Assembly: GCF_019393635.1 (NCBI RefSeq) | Contig: NC_057866.1 | Coordinates: 3,312,223-3,376,222, forward strand | Direction of reading: 5' to 3' | Length of the DNA: 64,000 nt | Source: Dromiciops gliroides | Lineage: Eukaryota > Chordata > Mammalia > Microbiotheria > Microbiotheriidae | Part shown: piece after piece, positions 25,901-36,400 of the stretch | Layout of the letters: every line of letters starts with the position of its first letter | Position numbering within the stretch: the stretch's first letter is position 1 | Position numbers and translations under genes: made by a program | Notes under the pieces: model-generated | The model's input: the letters and a program-made list of their open reading frames with translations, nothing else | Database searches by the model: none | Told to the model about the DNA's origin: nothing

Positions 25901-28900
25901 CCTCATCTGTAAAACGAGAAGGAAAATGGCAAACCACTCCAGTATCCTTGCCAAGAAAATCTCAAGTGGGGTCATGAAGCGTTTGGACGTGACTGAAAAT
26001 GACCGAAGAAGAAGAAAGAGGAAATGAGGTGTGGGGAAAGTCAAAGGAGGGGGTCCAAAGTACAACTTAGGGAAGGGAAAAGCCCTTTCTTTTAGAGACC
26101 TTGAGAAGTTCTCTCCCTCCCAAACTTAACTGTTTCCTAAAGCCTTGCTTTTATCTATCTAAGGAGGATCAATCTGGCTTGAGCTGCATTCTCAAACACA
26201 AAAATAACGAGGCTGAAAATGAACAAGGTTTTCGTTTCAGGAGCATGGTGCCCTTAAGTGGGGGCAGAGCACCACCTAGTGGTGGTGAGCCAAAGTGGGG
26301 GTTGTTCCAGCAGGTTCTCTCTGCGCTTTGTCCAACTCTCCCCTTTGCTTCTCCTTTCTCTCCCTTCCTTTGCCCCTAATCCTTTCTTTCTCTCATGGCT
26401 TCCTTAGTCCTCCCAAGGTCGCCCAAGGCCAGTCAATGCCTAGCTCCCCTGCTGACCGCAACCCCAGGCATCTTCGGTCACAGTAGAACCATGCTCCAAA
26501 TCTAAAACTGAACAGCGCGCCGTGTCGTCTGCTAGTCTTCCACCATTACGTTCTACGTAGCAGGGGCTGGAGCCCACTGACCGAGCCGAGCCGAGAGGGG
26601 AAGGGCAGCGCTCACGGGAGTGAGGGTGCTAGAAGTGTTTCCAGAGCCGCTCCTGCAGACGCGCCTCAGGTCTTCACGACCAACGTCTAAGTCCAGGCCC
26701 ATGTGTCACCAGGGGTCACGTCTGCCCAGGCCAGAAGCCCAGCCACCGGAGTGCTAACATGGACTCAAGTTTCCAATACTTACCATGGGCTGTCCAGGGT
26801 CTGAAAACTTTACTTTAATATCCTGCAAGTGTTTCAAAATCGGTTCGTCATACTCCTGGTCACAAAAGAAAAAATAAATTAGCTCTGTGTGTCGTACAGA
26901 GAAAAACTTGGTTTCAGTAAGGTCTTTTCGACAATCACAATTCCCTTGTCTCCTCTCCAAACGTAGGCATGTATCCCATGGCTTTTATAAGAAACATTCA
27001 CAGGAAATGACTCTGTCCAAGCCTTGGCCTGACCCTTGCACCTGCTCCAGCCCCCGGCCCCTCCTGGGCTCAGAGGCTTCTCTCCCTGCTCCTCCCGTAG
27101 TCCCTCACAAGCCCTGGGACACTCTCCCAGATAGATTTATTTGTGCCTGCTCTAGCATGCCCTGGGCCTGCCCCTTGCCCTCTACCAAACTGTAAACTCA
27201 ACATGGAGCCTGCCCAGCCCTCTGTTTTAGGGGAACGGAGCTCCAAAAATAATTCTGGAAGTCAAAGGTGAAACCTGATTCGACTCACTTGAAGCCCTTA
27301 TGACAGCAGCCATTTCGGTAACAGAAAGCAAAGTCAGCCTGCAGCTGAATCCCTAAACTCCCCGCAGTGAACAGTCCTAACGAGCAGTTGGCACAGCTCC
27401 CTAGTCACAAGCAGTGCAACAGGCTTGGCCAGGAGGATCCCAGCCCGCTGCCCAACAATGAGGAGAAAGACTGGGAAAGCGCCTGACATCCGAGTCCGAT
27501 GCCGTGTAGCCACACGAGGGTCAGTCAGCCAGGAGAACCAGTGAGCTCTAGAACCCAAGGCTTCCAGCAGTGCCTTAACACTGCGTCCGGCCCAGAAAAT
27601 GGCATCGGCACAAAGACCGAGCCAGCGTCTCCCACACGGCTGCTACTAGAGAAGAGGCGCGAGGCGGACAAGGGGGGAGCCGAGCCATAGGCCGCCCACC
27701 TGAACTAACTCGCTCAGCATATCCACATTTCTAAAGATTGTGAACCAGAATTCCGGGATCCCTTTGGGGTCGGGCTCGTCGGCAGAAGCTTCCTTCTCAG
27801 CTAGCACCACTTTGCTCTTCAGGTCTCCCTAGAAGAGAGAAGTTTAAAATGTAGAATTAAGCCAAAACACCGAGTGTTTCACCCCACAAACAAGGTAGCC
27901 TACAGGCGTTTTCCCAGAATGCACAGGCCGGTGCCGGCCCTCAGATTCCTGGCCCTGCACCTTTGACAAGGGAGCCCCGGTGTACACGAGACGATGGCTC
28001 CCGAGAGGTGGGAGGGCCAAAGAAAATGGCCCCTGCCCTGAAAGAACATGATATGGGGGGAGGGGGGGGGGCCGCGCGGTGGCAATGTGTTCAAGCACAT
28101 GCATTTCAGGTACAACTCTGCCCCACCCCCCTTCCTCGGATAAACTAGAGTCCCCTGGGACCCCTGTGCCTAACTAAGTGCTAACAAGCACATAGGAGAA
28201 GGGAAGAAAGCAGGCAACGGGTCCTAATGTTGAAGGGAACAGGTAGCACAGACTGTAGTCAATGGAGGGCAGCCACATTCTGGAAAAACAGGACCCCTTC
28301 TCCTGGCCACCGTTCCCCTCTGTGTGCTGTGTCCCCCCGTTAGACTGTAAGCTCCTTGAGAGCAGGGACCATCTTTGCTTTATAACTGTAAGCCCAGCAC
28401 TTAGCACATCTGTTTGTCTTTCATTCATGCATTCCTTCATGTCTGCCGACAGAAGTGTGTACCTTTAAAGGAACCTAGAAGAGTCACAATTTCACAAATG
28501 TGAAATGACAGGAGTTTCTAAGCCAGAATAGTTCCATAAGGTCTAGGAGATCTCTCATATGCCATTACTATGCTATAGACTTTCCCTTCAGTGTTAAAAT
28601 GACTAATGATAGAAATGAAAACATTAAAGGACAATCCAGAACTCCAGCTAATTGAAATGCCCATGCTTCGTTCCAGAGAACAGATGTGGGAGCAGCCTCA
28701 CTTCTTGGTAGAGGTGAAGACTAGGATGTGCCCTGGAAGTAACAGGGGTGATGTATGGGGGGGCAGAGGGGGGAGATCACGGGGAGGCTAGTGTGGTATA
28801 AAAAACAAGATGCACTAATCAAACACACAAAACAAAGGACTAATGTAACCATGAACCCAGCAGCCAGAGGTGCCAGGGCGTATTCTGGTCTAGATCAGAT

Positions 28901-31900
28901 ACCCCTGCTGGCTTTTAAAGCCCTCAGTAGGTCAACACGAGCAGAACTGAAGCTGTCCCCCAACTGTCAGCACAGAGAGACCCGAGTCAATCTGGATGAG
29001 GTCTGGGGTGTTGCTGTAGCACCGGAATGGAACCCACCATCAGAAAATGGCTGGCAGCAGGTTACGAACAGTGCCAAGAGCTACTCATGGGACCGACCTT
29101 TTCTACACTAACAAAAGAACTTCCACAGTGGCTAGAGACACTTTCTTTAGATCTACTCCCCTTTTCATCCAATGGCCTATAGTTTTACAGCCCCAGACTG
29201 CACTCACTAGCAGGCTAGTGGAGAGGATTGCAAAATATGCCATGCGCCTACACCATGACTCCAAAAACCAATGGAGTCTAATCTCCATCAAGTTTCCCTA
29301 AACTAGTACCACCAAGTTCCAATCCCTTTTTTTTAAAAGAACTTTTTTTTTTTTTTTGGTGAGGCAATTGGGATCAAGTGACTTGCCCAGGGTCACACAG
29401 CTAGTAAGTGTTGTCTGAGGCCGGATTTGAACTCAGGTCCTCCTGAATCCAGGGCTGGTGCTCCATCCACTGTACCACCTAGCTGCCCCTCCAATCCCTT
29501 TTTTAAAAATCCTCCATATCGCTTCTTATCCCTAACTCACTCCTATTTTTCTCACCTTTCTAACTACCTGGCCAACACATGCCCAACGCCATGTTTCTCT
29601 CCAGATCTTCGGGCTCTGATGCATTTTCTTCTGGGTTCTTTTGCTCCAAGGATTTGTTTGCCTTCTATTCTCATGTGCACTGTGAATTTACATACTTTGC
29701 TGACTACTTCTAGCAAGTTTTAACTAAAAACTATTCACCCCAATAACCAAGCATCTATTCTTTCTATATGAGGGGAACCAATGGGGGAAGTGGGGGAGAG
29801 AGAAACTAATAAATGAGGACCAAAAAAAAAGAGAGAGAGAGAGAGAGAGACAAGATTATACCCAAGAGTGTGAAAAACTTAGCCATAAAGTTCCAGGAGT
29901 TCTCACTTACAGCCAACTTCTCTTCCTCCTCATTCTCACTGGGCCACTCAGATTCTGCATCTGTAGGTTCAACATCGCCAGTGACAAAATCCCGTCTCTG
30001 CATCAGAATGAAGAAAAACAATCCAGTACTTATTTTGGAGATTACATATAGCAAGCTCTTTCCTGTAAGTCCCCAAGTCTTAAGATGGAAAAAGGCACTG
30101 ATAATGCATTGGGCAAAAGCATCCTACCTTGTCGAAGAGAGGCTGGTAGAGGGCTGCGTATTTTCGCTCCAAATCATGCACTTCTTCGTAGAATCTGGCC
30201 TCAATGTGAGCACATTTCACCTGAAGCTGTTTCAAAGCATCAATGCGTCTTTTGACCGCTTTGGGTAAACTGACAACACAGAGCAGGAAATGTGAGCCAT
30301 TACAACCATACAAACATGTATCTAGAGGGCTCAGCAGGCTTCCCGTCCCATTAACCCTCTCCCTTGGGCCTGCACATCAATGCTGCTAGAGCTGCTGCTG
30401 CTGCCCGAAGACAGAGGCAGGAGCCCAGTTGTCTCTGTCCCAAGGAAGTCTGAGAACAGCAGTCAGGAGAGGACATGCTCTGTAAAGTCAGCTCAAGCAG
30501 ATCTTTGACATTCTGAGCATTGCACTAAAAATTCTACAGCTTTGTTTCCATTTCATGATGGAGCAAAAAAGGCATCACACAATAAAAAAAGCCCAACATT
30601 TCCCTATCTTCCCCGCCCAAGGCACTTCTGACCAACAATTGTAAAAGTTTCCTCTTTTGGAAGGAATAGTTTACCTTTCAGATCTTTGGAAAGGAGAACA
30701 ATTTATGATCAAACAAGAGATAGAGAACATTATGAAATGCAAAACGGACGATTTTGATTACACTAAATTAAAAAGGTTTTGTACAAACAGAAGCGATGCA
30801 TCCAAAATTAGAAGAGAGGCAGAAAGCTGGGAAACAATTTTTATAGCCAGCACTTCTGATAAAGGCCTCATCTCTAAAATATATAGGGAACTAAATCAAA
30901 TTTATAAGAATCCAAGTCATTCCCCAATTGAGAAATGGTCAAAGGATATGAACAGACAGTTTTCTGATGAAGAAATCAAAGCTATCTATTCCCATATGAA
31001 AAAATGCTCTAAATCACTATTGATTAGAGAAATGCAAATTAAAACAACTCTGAGGTACCACCTGACACCTGATTGGCTGATATGACAAAAAAAGAAAATA
31101 ATAAATGTTGGAGACACTATGGGAAAATTGGAACACTAATGCATGGTTGGTGGAGTTGTGAACTGATCCAACCATTCTGGAGAGCAATTTGGAATTATGC
31201 CCAAAGGACTATAAAGCTGTGCATACCCTCTGACCCAGTGATACCACTATTGGGTCTTTTCCCCAAAGAGACCATAAAAAAAGGGAAAAGGACCCACATG
31301 TACAAAAATATTTATAGCTGCTCTTTTTGTGGTGGCAAGGAATTGGGAATTGAGGGGCTGCCCATGAATTGGGGAATGGCTGAACAAGTTGTGGTATATG
31401 AATGTAATGGAATACTATTGTACTGTAAGAAACAATGAGCAGGCAGATTTCAGAAAAACCTGGAAGGACTTGCATGAACTGATGATGAGTGAGATGAGCA
31501 GAACCAGGAGAACATTGTACACAGTATCATCAACATTATGTGTTGATCGGGGCAGCTAGATGGCATAGTGGATAGAGTACTGGCACTGGATTCAGAAGGA
31601 CTTGAGTTCAAATCCGGCCTCAGATACTTGACACTTACTAGCTGTGTGACCCTGGGCAAGTCAGTCACTTAACCCCAACTGCCTCACCAAAAAAAAAAAA
31701 CAAACAAAAAAACCTCCTTGTAACATTATGTGTTGATCAACTGTGATAGACTTGATTCTTCTCAGCAGTACAATGGTCCAAGATAGTTCCAAAGGACTCA
31801 TGATGGAAAATGCTCTCCAAATCCAGAAAAAAAAAAGAATTGTTGAATCTGGATGCAGATTGAACCATACCATTTCTATTGTTTTTGTTGCTGTTTTTCT

Positions 31901-34712
31901 TTTTTGAGGTTTTTCCTTTTTGCTCTGATTCTTCTCTTATAACATGACTAATGCAGAAATATGTTTAATTTTATTATACATATATAACCTATATCAGATT
32001 ACTTGCTGTCTTGGGAAGGGAGAAAAATCTGAAACTAGAAATCTTATAAAAACAAATGGTGAAAACTATCTCTACATGTAACTGGAAAATAATAAAATGC
32101 TTTTATAATTAAAAAAAAGTTTCCCCTTTTCTAAGAGTTCTCTCCTTTCACCTTAAACACCAGGCTGCTTGCAGGTGGGGGTCCCTAGTACTCACGTTTC
32201 AATGTAGCTTGAAGGTGTGTGGGACACATTCTCAAGTCGCTCCTGAAGAGCTGCCAGCACTTGTGGATTCTGCATCACCTGGTCTGTGAGTTTTTCTATG
32301 AAAAGAATACAGTGGTTTAAAACGGTGTTACCAGTGGTCCTGAGAGCCGTGGCCTACAAACACCGAGGGCTGTACGAAGACGATCACTACTAAACGGGTG
32401 TGACCCCCGGCACTCAATCGGGAAAGCTTAATTTTAGAAAAACACAGCCCCGAGTCTGCGTGAAGGAACATTCGTTCAAGACCGACGTTTAAAGAGCCAA
32501 ACAGCTTCCCTTGGGTGGAAAAGGACCAGACACTGATGTGGCAAAAGTGCGGTACTTGAGCAATCCTCCAAGGGGGAGAAGCCCACAATCTTTCCAAGGC
32601 AGAGCTAAAGGCTTCTGTTCTCAATTGTAGCTTTTTAATCTCACACGCCATAATCATGGAGAATGCGAGTGTCCCATCAAGTTTGGGCAGAAAAGCAGGA
32701 TAAAAATATACTAGGTAACCAAGCAGAGTAAAAATGTTGCATTATGGTGGCCCAACATATTCCTCTGGACCATGCTAAACGTGAATGCTAACTCAACTCA
32801 TCCGCCTGGGGCATAGAAGGGAAGTTTGAGGGAGCTATTGCTTCAGAAATTACCCAAGTCCACTCATGTCTCAGCATTTCACAAGGAGCACCAACATGCT
32901 GCCTTCTCCTTGCATTGTCATTTATGCTCACGGAGATCAAGGAAAGGGATAACAAAATGGAGTTTTCAACCATCATCCTAGGCCCAGGCCTTGCTTAGGC
33001 TTACTTAGAAAAGAGATAGCAAGAGAAACTCAAAGCAAAAATTACAAGACAGACACAAGTTTAACCTCTCCACCTAACTAAGAGACACGGAGTTTGAACA
33101 GCTTCAAACACCAGGCCCAGCTGGTATGAGCAGGGAGCTCTCTAGGCAAGGAGCCCTGGGGGGCTAGGCATTTTCATTTGGGATTTAGAAGAAAAGTGAG
33201 TAATTAAAATGAGGCTTTACTTTCCATATTACTACCAACTCAAATTCTAAATTACTAAATTCTATTCTTATTATACTGAATTTTCTATAAAAGTGGATGA
33301 AAATTTTTTAAATGTCTCTAAAACCATTCATATAAAATTCCTTCAACATTTGAAACTTTCTTGATCCCCCATTCTTATACCCCTAAATATCAGCTCTTCA
33401 GTATAACCTTACCTTTGTCAGTTTTAGGAGTTTCAAAGGAATCTGAAGGAACATCTTCTGAATTACTAAAAAATATTTTAAAAATTAAAATGTAAAGGAA
33501 AACTCCATTATAATAGGAAAAATAAAAAAAAAACCCTAACCAAAGTGGATTTTTTTCAAGACCATTATCATATTGCACCATAATTAAAAGCTTGCTGTGT
33601 GAAGTGCCATAAATTGGGGAAGAAAAGTATGTTAATTTGTTAACATTCTCTTTTTAAAATAGTCTACTAACTTTCGACTTTGGTCAAAGCTCCCAAAAAA
33701 CGGACATTCCTCTGTCCCCTGAAGTAGCCCCCAATCCCACCCAAGCTGCCACAACTTCACCATCTTACATACTAGTAGTGGAGAGTCTAGGACAAAAGAA
33801 AACTTACCCCCCCACACACAGTGCCAACAATGACTATATTAGATACACGTTAAAAGAAAGTAATTTTAACAGAATTTTAATTTTTCTAAACATAGCAAAA
33901 CAGGCCTTAAAAATTTACAAGGTGGGGCAGCTAGGTGGTGCAGTGGATAAAGGAGCGGCCCTGGATTCAGGAGGACCTAAGTTCAAATTCAGCCTCAGAT
34001 ACTTGAAACTTACTAGCTGTGTGACCCTGGGCAAATCACTTAACCCTCATTGCCTGGCCAAAAAAAAAAAATATATATATATATATATACATATTACAAG
34101 GTTCTCAGGGACTTGTTGGAAGAAAACAACCATTTACTACATCTGCCAACAAAAGAAAAAATGACTATATCAGGTGTGGTAGCCAGCAATCTATCACTGC
34201 ACTGACCTTTGGACAATATATACCACTTATATTTATTTCATTTGATCCCAAAAACCCTGAGCTAGGCAGTGTTATTCCCACTGGACAGACGAGGAAGCTG
34301 AGGCTCAGAAAGAGTGCCTTGTGCAGTCATAAGGCTGCACGCCAGCAGCAGGATTCAAACACTAGCCTTCTAGATTGCAAGCCCACTCCGCTAACTCCCA
34401 CATGCACTCTCTCCACCTGTTATGCACCACCTAGCGGCTCAGGTCCAGGGCAAACCCCCCGACAAACTCCAAAGAGCTTTTTACACACATTCCTTGGTAT
34501 GTTATTCAAAAGAAGCAGGGTGTCCATTGTCCTGAATGAGAAAGAAGAGCCTGGGAATGAATGACTGTGGTTTCTTTTATCTTTTGTGTTTTATTCTTTG
34601 TCTTCAAGCAGAACCTCTGTTCTAGTACTTGTTGAAACAGATCATGTGACTTAATTAGCCATTTTTTTTAGAATTCCATCTTGGCAAAGAAGACTTACCT
34701 GTTATCTGCCAT
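10906..34712 (-). CDS. NAP1L4: NAP1L4, nucleosome assembly protein 1-like 4 (complete, 14 coding exons)
   Basis: NAP1L4 is a histone chaperone of the NAP1 family. It binds H2A-H2B, shuttles between cytoplasm and nucleus, and helps assemble nucleosomes. The coding exons on minus are 34712-34699, 33465-33413, 32295-32196, 30269-30128, 29997-29911, 27828-27700, 26855-26784, 25200-25061, 24162-24017, 20459-20437, 19798-19679, 17315-17286, 16953-16897 and 10944-10906. Every junction has AG/GT sites and the phases agree. The sum is 1,152 nt, giving 383 residues plus stop; human isoforms have about 375 and 386. The NAP fold spans about residues 60-340, a basic patch (KKKQKHKGRG, 263-272) lies in exon 10, and the tail (about 337-371) is almost all Glu/Asp/Gly. 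NAP1L4 rather than NAP1L1 is indicated by exon-level matches such as KAVKRRIDALKQLQ and SGDGESL and by CARS1 as neighbour. Its functional role here is inferred from the family. Confidence 0.97.
12321..12470 (+). mobile_element. WSINE1-type SINE
   Basis: Full-length plus copy in the last NAP1L4 intron, somewhat diverged, with a short A-rich tail. No clear flanking repeat. Confidence 0.88.
12634..12787 (+). mobile_element. WSINE1-type SINE
   Basis: Near-consensus plus copy with about 20 A. The flanking repeat AAAGGCTTC is at 12625-12633 and just after the tail. Confidence 0.92.
16897..16953 (-). CDS. NAP1L4: NAP1L4 exon 14 (acidic tail)
   Basis: A 57-bp exon encoding ELEGEEEGEEDEDTENDPK. Acceptor CACACAG, donor GTGAGT. 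If the following intron is retained the frame runs VSGLNE and stops, so a short alternative end is possible. Confidence 0.94.
17286..17315 (-). CDS. NAP1L4: NAP1L4 exon 13 (acidic tail)
   Basis: A 30-bp exon encoding FEEGEEGEEE. Acceptor TTTCAG, donor GTGAGA. Being a multiple of three it could be skipped without shifting the frame. Confidence 0.93.
18185..18600 (+). mobile_element. LINE-2 3' remnant split by a SINE
   Basis: AAAGCCTTCTCTGATGTTCA before the WSINE1 copy and CAGCTCCTTGAGGGTTGGCA after it read as one L2 end. Confidence 0.55.
18301..18451 (-). mobile_element. WSINE1-type SINE inserted in an L2-like remnant
   Basis: Minus copy flanked by GAGCCAATGCCCTTAT at 18285-18300 and 18452-18467. 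The host sequence on both sides reads as one older L2 3' region. Confidence 0.92.
19679..19798 (-). CDS. NAP1L4: NAP1L4 exon 12
   Basis: A 120-bp, phase-0 exon encoding DEDSEFTLASDFEIGHFFRE, then RIVPRAVLYFTGEAIEDDDN. It closes the NAP fold and leads into the acidic tail. The donor GTATGTATG sits in a small GTAT repeat. Acceptor CCACAG. Confidence 0.96.
20437..20459 (-). CDS. NAP1L4: NAP1L4 exon 11 (23-nt micro-exon)
   Basis: A 23-bp exon with acceptor TTATAG and donor GTAAGA. With the last G of exon 10 it gives VSGDGESL, matching human SGDGESL. Without it exon 10 does not join exon 12 in frame, so it is constitutive for this frame. Confidence 0.93.
21890..21985 (+). mobile_element. MIR fragment, NAP1L4 intron
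   Basis: TCTGAGCCTGTTTCCCCATC and TGTAAAATGGGG, the MIR CORE in forward orientation. Similar short pieces lie near 5545-5610, 18815-18915, 23785-23850 and 43620-43740. Confidence 0.55.
22476..22790 (+). mobile_element. LINE-1 3' UTR fragment, NAP1L4 intron 10
   Basis: GGATGGAAAATGCTCTCCAC and the following TGATTTTTCTTTCGGAACAT match the 3' UTR of the L1 at 31800-32110. Confidence 0.8.
24017..24162 (-). CDS. NAP1L4: NAP1L4 exon 10 (basic NLS-like patch)
   Basis: A 146-bp exon encoding CTIEWKKGKNVTVKTIKKKQ, then KHKGRGTVRTVTKQVPNDSF and FNFFSPIK. It carries the lysine-rich patch that acts as a nuclear localisation signal in NAP1 proteins. Acceptor CTCCAG, donor GTAAGC. Confidence 0.96.
25061..25200 (-). 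CDS. NAP1L4: NAP1L4 exon 9
   Basis: A 140-bp exon encoding SFSLEFHFEPNDYFTNSVLT, continuing KTYKMKSEPDTTDPFSFEGP and EIVDCDG. FEPNDYF is a conserved core motif of the NAP domain. Acceptor CCCCAG, donor GTAAGA. Confidence 0.96.
25769..26010 (+). mobile_element. MAR1-type SINE with RTE (BovB-like) tail
   Basis: The tRNA/CORE-like front (ACCTGAGTTCAAATCTAGCC) runs into TGGCAAACCACTCCAGTATC and ends GGACGTGACTGAAAATGACC. The last part matches the 3' end of BovB/RTE elements, which mobilise such SINEs. It lies in NAP1L4 intron 8. Confidence 0.8.
26784..26855 (-). CDS. NAP1L4: NAP1L4 exon 8
   Basis: A 72-bp, phase-0 exon encoding EYDEPILKHLQDIKVKFSDP and then GQPM, identical to the human protein as I recall it. 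Acceptor GACCAG, donor GTAAGT. Confidence 0.96.
27700..27828 (-). CDS. NAP1L4: NAP1L4 exon 7
   Basis: A 129-bp exon encoding GDLKSKVVLAEKEASADEPD and then PKGIPEFWFTIFRNVDMLSE, ending LVQ. IPEFW is the family hallmark at the start of the globular histone-binding domain. Acceptor TTCTAG, donor GTGGGC. Confidence 0.96.
28285..28445 (+). mobile_element. LINE-2 3'-end remnant, NAP1L4 intron 6
   Basis: TTAGACTGTAAGCTCCTTGA, then GCACTTAGCACATCTG; the extreme 3' end of L2. Confidence 0.65.
29333..29489 (-). mobile_element. WSINE1-type SINE
   Basis: Minus copy in NAP1L4 intron 6, flanked by TCCAATCCCTTTTTT (29318-29332, 29490-29504). Confidence 0.9.
29829..29850. repeat. (GA)n microsatellite
   Basis: About 11 GA units in NAP1L4 intron 6, 60 bp from exon 6. 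Confidence 0.9.
29911..29997 (-). CDS. NAP1L4: NAP1L4 exon 6
   Basis: An 87-bp exon encoding RRDFVTGDVEPTDAESEWPS and then ENEEEEKLA, phase 0 at both ends. Acceptor GATGCAG, donor GTAAGT. Confidence 0.96.
30128..30269 (-). CDS. NAP1L4: NAP1L4 exon 5 (dimerisation helix)
   Basis: A 142-bp exon encoding LPKAVKRRIDALKQLQVKC through FYEEVHDLERKYAALYQPLF to DK. In NAP1 structures this segment forms part of the long helix that pairs two subunits. Acceptor TTGTCAG, donor GTAGGA. Confidence 0.96.
30659..32114 (+). mobile_element. LINE-1 3' end, 5'-truncated, antisense in NAP1L4 intron 4
   Basis: Codes the C-terminal part of L1 ORF2 (SDLWKGEQFMIKQEIENIMK; IYRELNQIYKN; MKKCSKSLLIREMQIKTTLR), then the L1 3' UTR and an A-tail. 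The near-identical flank AAAAGTTTCCTCTTTT (30643-30658) / AAAAGTTTCCCCTTTT (32115-32130) is the target-site duplication. A WSINE1 copy is nested at 31549-31721. ORF2 is open up to about 31085, then reads in another frame (MADMTKKENNKCWRHYGKIG), so the copy is dead. About 1.45 kb including the SINE. Confidence 0.92.
31549..31721 (+). mobile_element. WSINE1-type SINE nested in L1
   Basis: Plus copy inserted in the L1 3' UTR, flanked by AACATTATGTGTTGATC at 31532-31548 and 31722-31738. It is therefore younger than the L1. Confidence 0.94.
32196..32295 (-). CDS. NAP1L4: NAP1L4 exon 4
   Basis: A 100-bp exon encoding EKLTDQVMQNPQVLAALQER and continuing through LENVSHTPSSYIET. It opens the NAP domain and is nearly identical to the human protein. 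Acceptor CATAG, donor GTGAGT. Confidence 0.96.
33413..33465 (-). CDS. NAP1L4: NAP1L4 exon 3
   Basis: A 53-bp exon encoding SNSEDVPSDSFETPKTDK. It is shorter than the human counterpart (which has a VEAAKNASNTEK stretch) and is the most diverged coding part of the gene. Acceptor TTTTTTAG, donor GTAAGG. Confidence 0.93.
33924..34093 (+). mobile_element. WSINE1-type SINE with (TA)n tail
   Basis: Plus copy in NAP1L4 intron 2. The A-tail runs into (AT)n. Flanked by TTACAAGGT at 33915-33923 and 34094-34102. Confidence 0.9.
34225..34400 (-). mobile_element. MIR remnant, NAP1L4 intron 2
   Basis: GACGAGGAAGCTGAGGCTCA preceded by TTCATTTGATCCCAAAAACC and followed by a decayed CORE segment. Confidence 0.6.
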
Positions 34713-34730
34713 CAGAAGGATTTTATCCAC
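34699..34730 (-). CDS. NAP1L4: NAP1L4 exon 2 (start codon)
   Basis: A 32-bp exon with AG acceptor at 34731-34732 and donor GTAAGT at 34698-34693. The ATG is at 34712-34710 and gives MADN plus two bases of the next Ser codon. The first 18 bases are 5' UTR. Human NAP1L4 also begins MAD. Confidence 0.92.
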
Positions 34731-35449
34731 CTACAAGTTAAAACCGATAATTAGTTCTCCCAAGTGATGTTCCCAGGTGGGCACACACACATGAATGTGC
34801 ACGCACACTTGCACTCGTGCACACACAGTCGCACACACACAAAGGCCTCCTTCCCATAAGGCCCACACAAAACCAACCAGAGGGAGCTCTAAAGTCTCAT
34901 CTACTCACTAGCGCCCCCCAAAGAGTCTCACAACAACAGACCCAACAAGAAGCCAATGAGCTTTTGCTCTCTGCCCAAGGAGAGCCCAGCCATCACCTTT
35001 TCCTTGGCTCTCTGCCAGAGGCTTGTCCCTCAGGGGCTTTACCTCTCCACTGCCCTGACCCGCCTCTGGCCCTCTGAGACCAAACAGCACAAGCCTAATC
35101 TTACTCTCCCAGATGGCAGCCATCCAGTCCAGCCCCGTTTTCTCCAGGATAAACACGCTCATCTTAATGCCTCATATGACAGGACCTCAAGGCCCTTCCC
35201 GGTGCAGGCTGCCTTCCTCTGGAGGTTTATCTCACCCCACCCAAACAGCCTTCTAAGATTGCCCATGAGGCCCTTGCGCAGCAGACACAGCAGGGTGACT
35301 GACCATAGCCTTGGACGTGGCTCTTAATGCAGCCATCTTTGGGCACCACATCATCTGGAGCTTTCAAGCCCACAGTAAAGTTAGGTCCCCAGTCCCAACC
35401 CTTGCCCCCAGCTATGCCTGCCCTCTCCCACCTCACACTTGAGTTTTGT

Positions 35450-35890
35450 TTAGTTTTTTTAAACCTGAAATTTAAGACTTTCTATTTACTGCCATTATAC
35501 TTGGTCTTATTCGACGGAGCCCAATAGCCTAGCCTTGCCAAAATCTTTTTGGATTTTGACTGTCATCCAATTTGTTAGCTGTTCCTCCCAGCTCTGCACC
35601 ATCTGCAAATCGGATAAGTGTGTCATTTACTCCTTTATTTGTATCACTGGCAAAAATGTTACAAGATACAAATCCCTGAGAAAACCCACTGCGTACCTCC
35701 TCCTAAGTTGGCATCAAACCATAACAACTCTTTGGGCAGAGCCTGCAAAAAGCTGCTAATACTCCTCCTAATGGCCAATGGGCTAGCCCACACAGCTCCA
35801 ATCTGCCCATAAGATTGGGAGGGCCTTTGTCAAATGCCTTGCTAACTCTGCATAATTCTATCTAGCCAAGGCTCTAGGAATCCTGTGAAA
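35450..35890 (-). mobile_element. CR1/L3-type LINE remnant, NAP1L4 intron 1
   Basis: AAATCTTTTTGGATTTTGAC, then CACCATCTGCAAATCGGATA and GGCCTTTGTCAAATGCCTTG match the antisense of CR1/L3. The last piece mirrors the DFSKAFD region of its reverse transcriptase. Confidence 0.65.
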
Positions 35891-36129
35891 AACAGACAGA
35901 CAAATGAAGCCAGGAAGGCATCAAGAAACCTACAGTTTATTTCTTCAGTCAGCTGATAGGTGCCTTTTCAGCCAAATCGAATCCCTACATCACTATTAAC
36001 TTTAAGGTGGGAAACGTACCTTACAGTTAAGACTGTTGGAAGTGACGACTGGCCTTTGTTTTCTACTTCAATTCCATAACCTGGCTCCTATTATAGCCCT
36101 CACTGGTTTATCATGTAGCTTATGGGGAA

Positions 36130-36400
36130 CACAATGGGAAGTGAGCAGAACCAGAACCACTCACACAGCATCATCAAGGACAAACAGAAGTCTAACTTAA
36201 GTATGAGCAGCCACTCACCTCCCAGGGAAGTGGTGAGGGGCTCTGGGGCAGAAGGGGATGCGGCCACTGGGGCAATCCGTTTTGCTCACCTAAACATGTG
36301 TGCTACAAGAGTTTGATTTTTCCTACCTGGCCCCCCGCCCCCCCCATGGGGGTTATGGGAGGGAGAGAAAGTGTTTTAATTGAGAAAACAATACTAACTA
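36130..36400 (+). mobile_element. Old LINE-1 3' remnant, NAP1L4 intron 1
   Basis: AGTGAGCAGAACCAGAACCA followed by CACAGCATCATCAA parallels 31490-31535 of the younger L1. Confidence 0.6.

Noticed and set aside
30657-31085. A 142-residue ORF as a host gene
   Set aside because: It is the C-terminal part of L1 ORF2 within a truncated L1 insertion.
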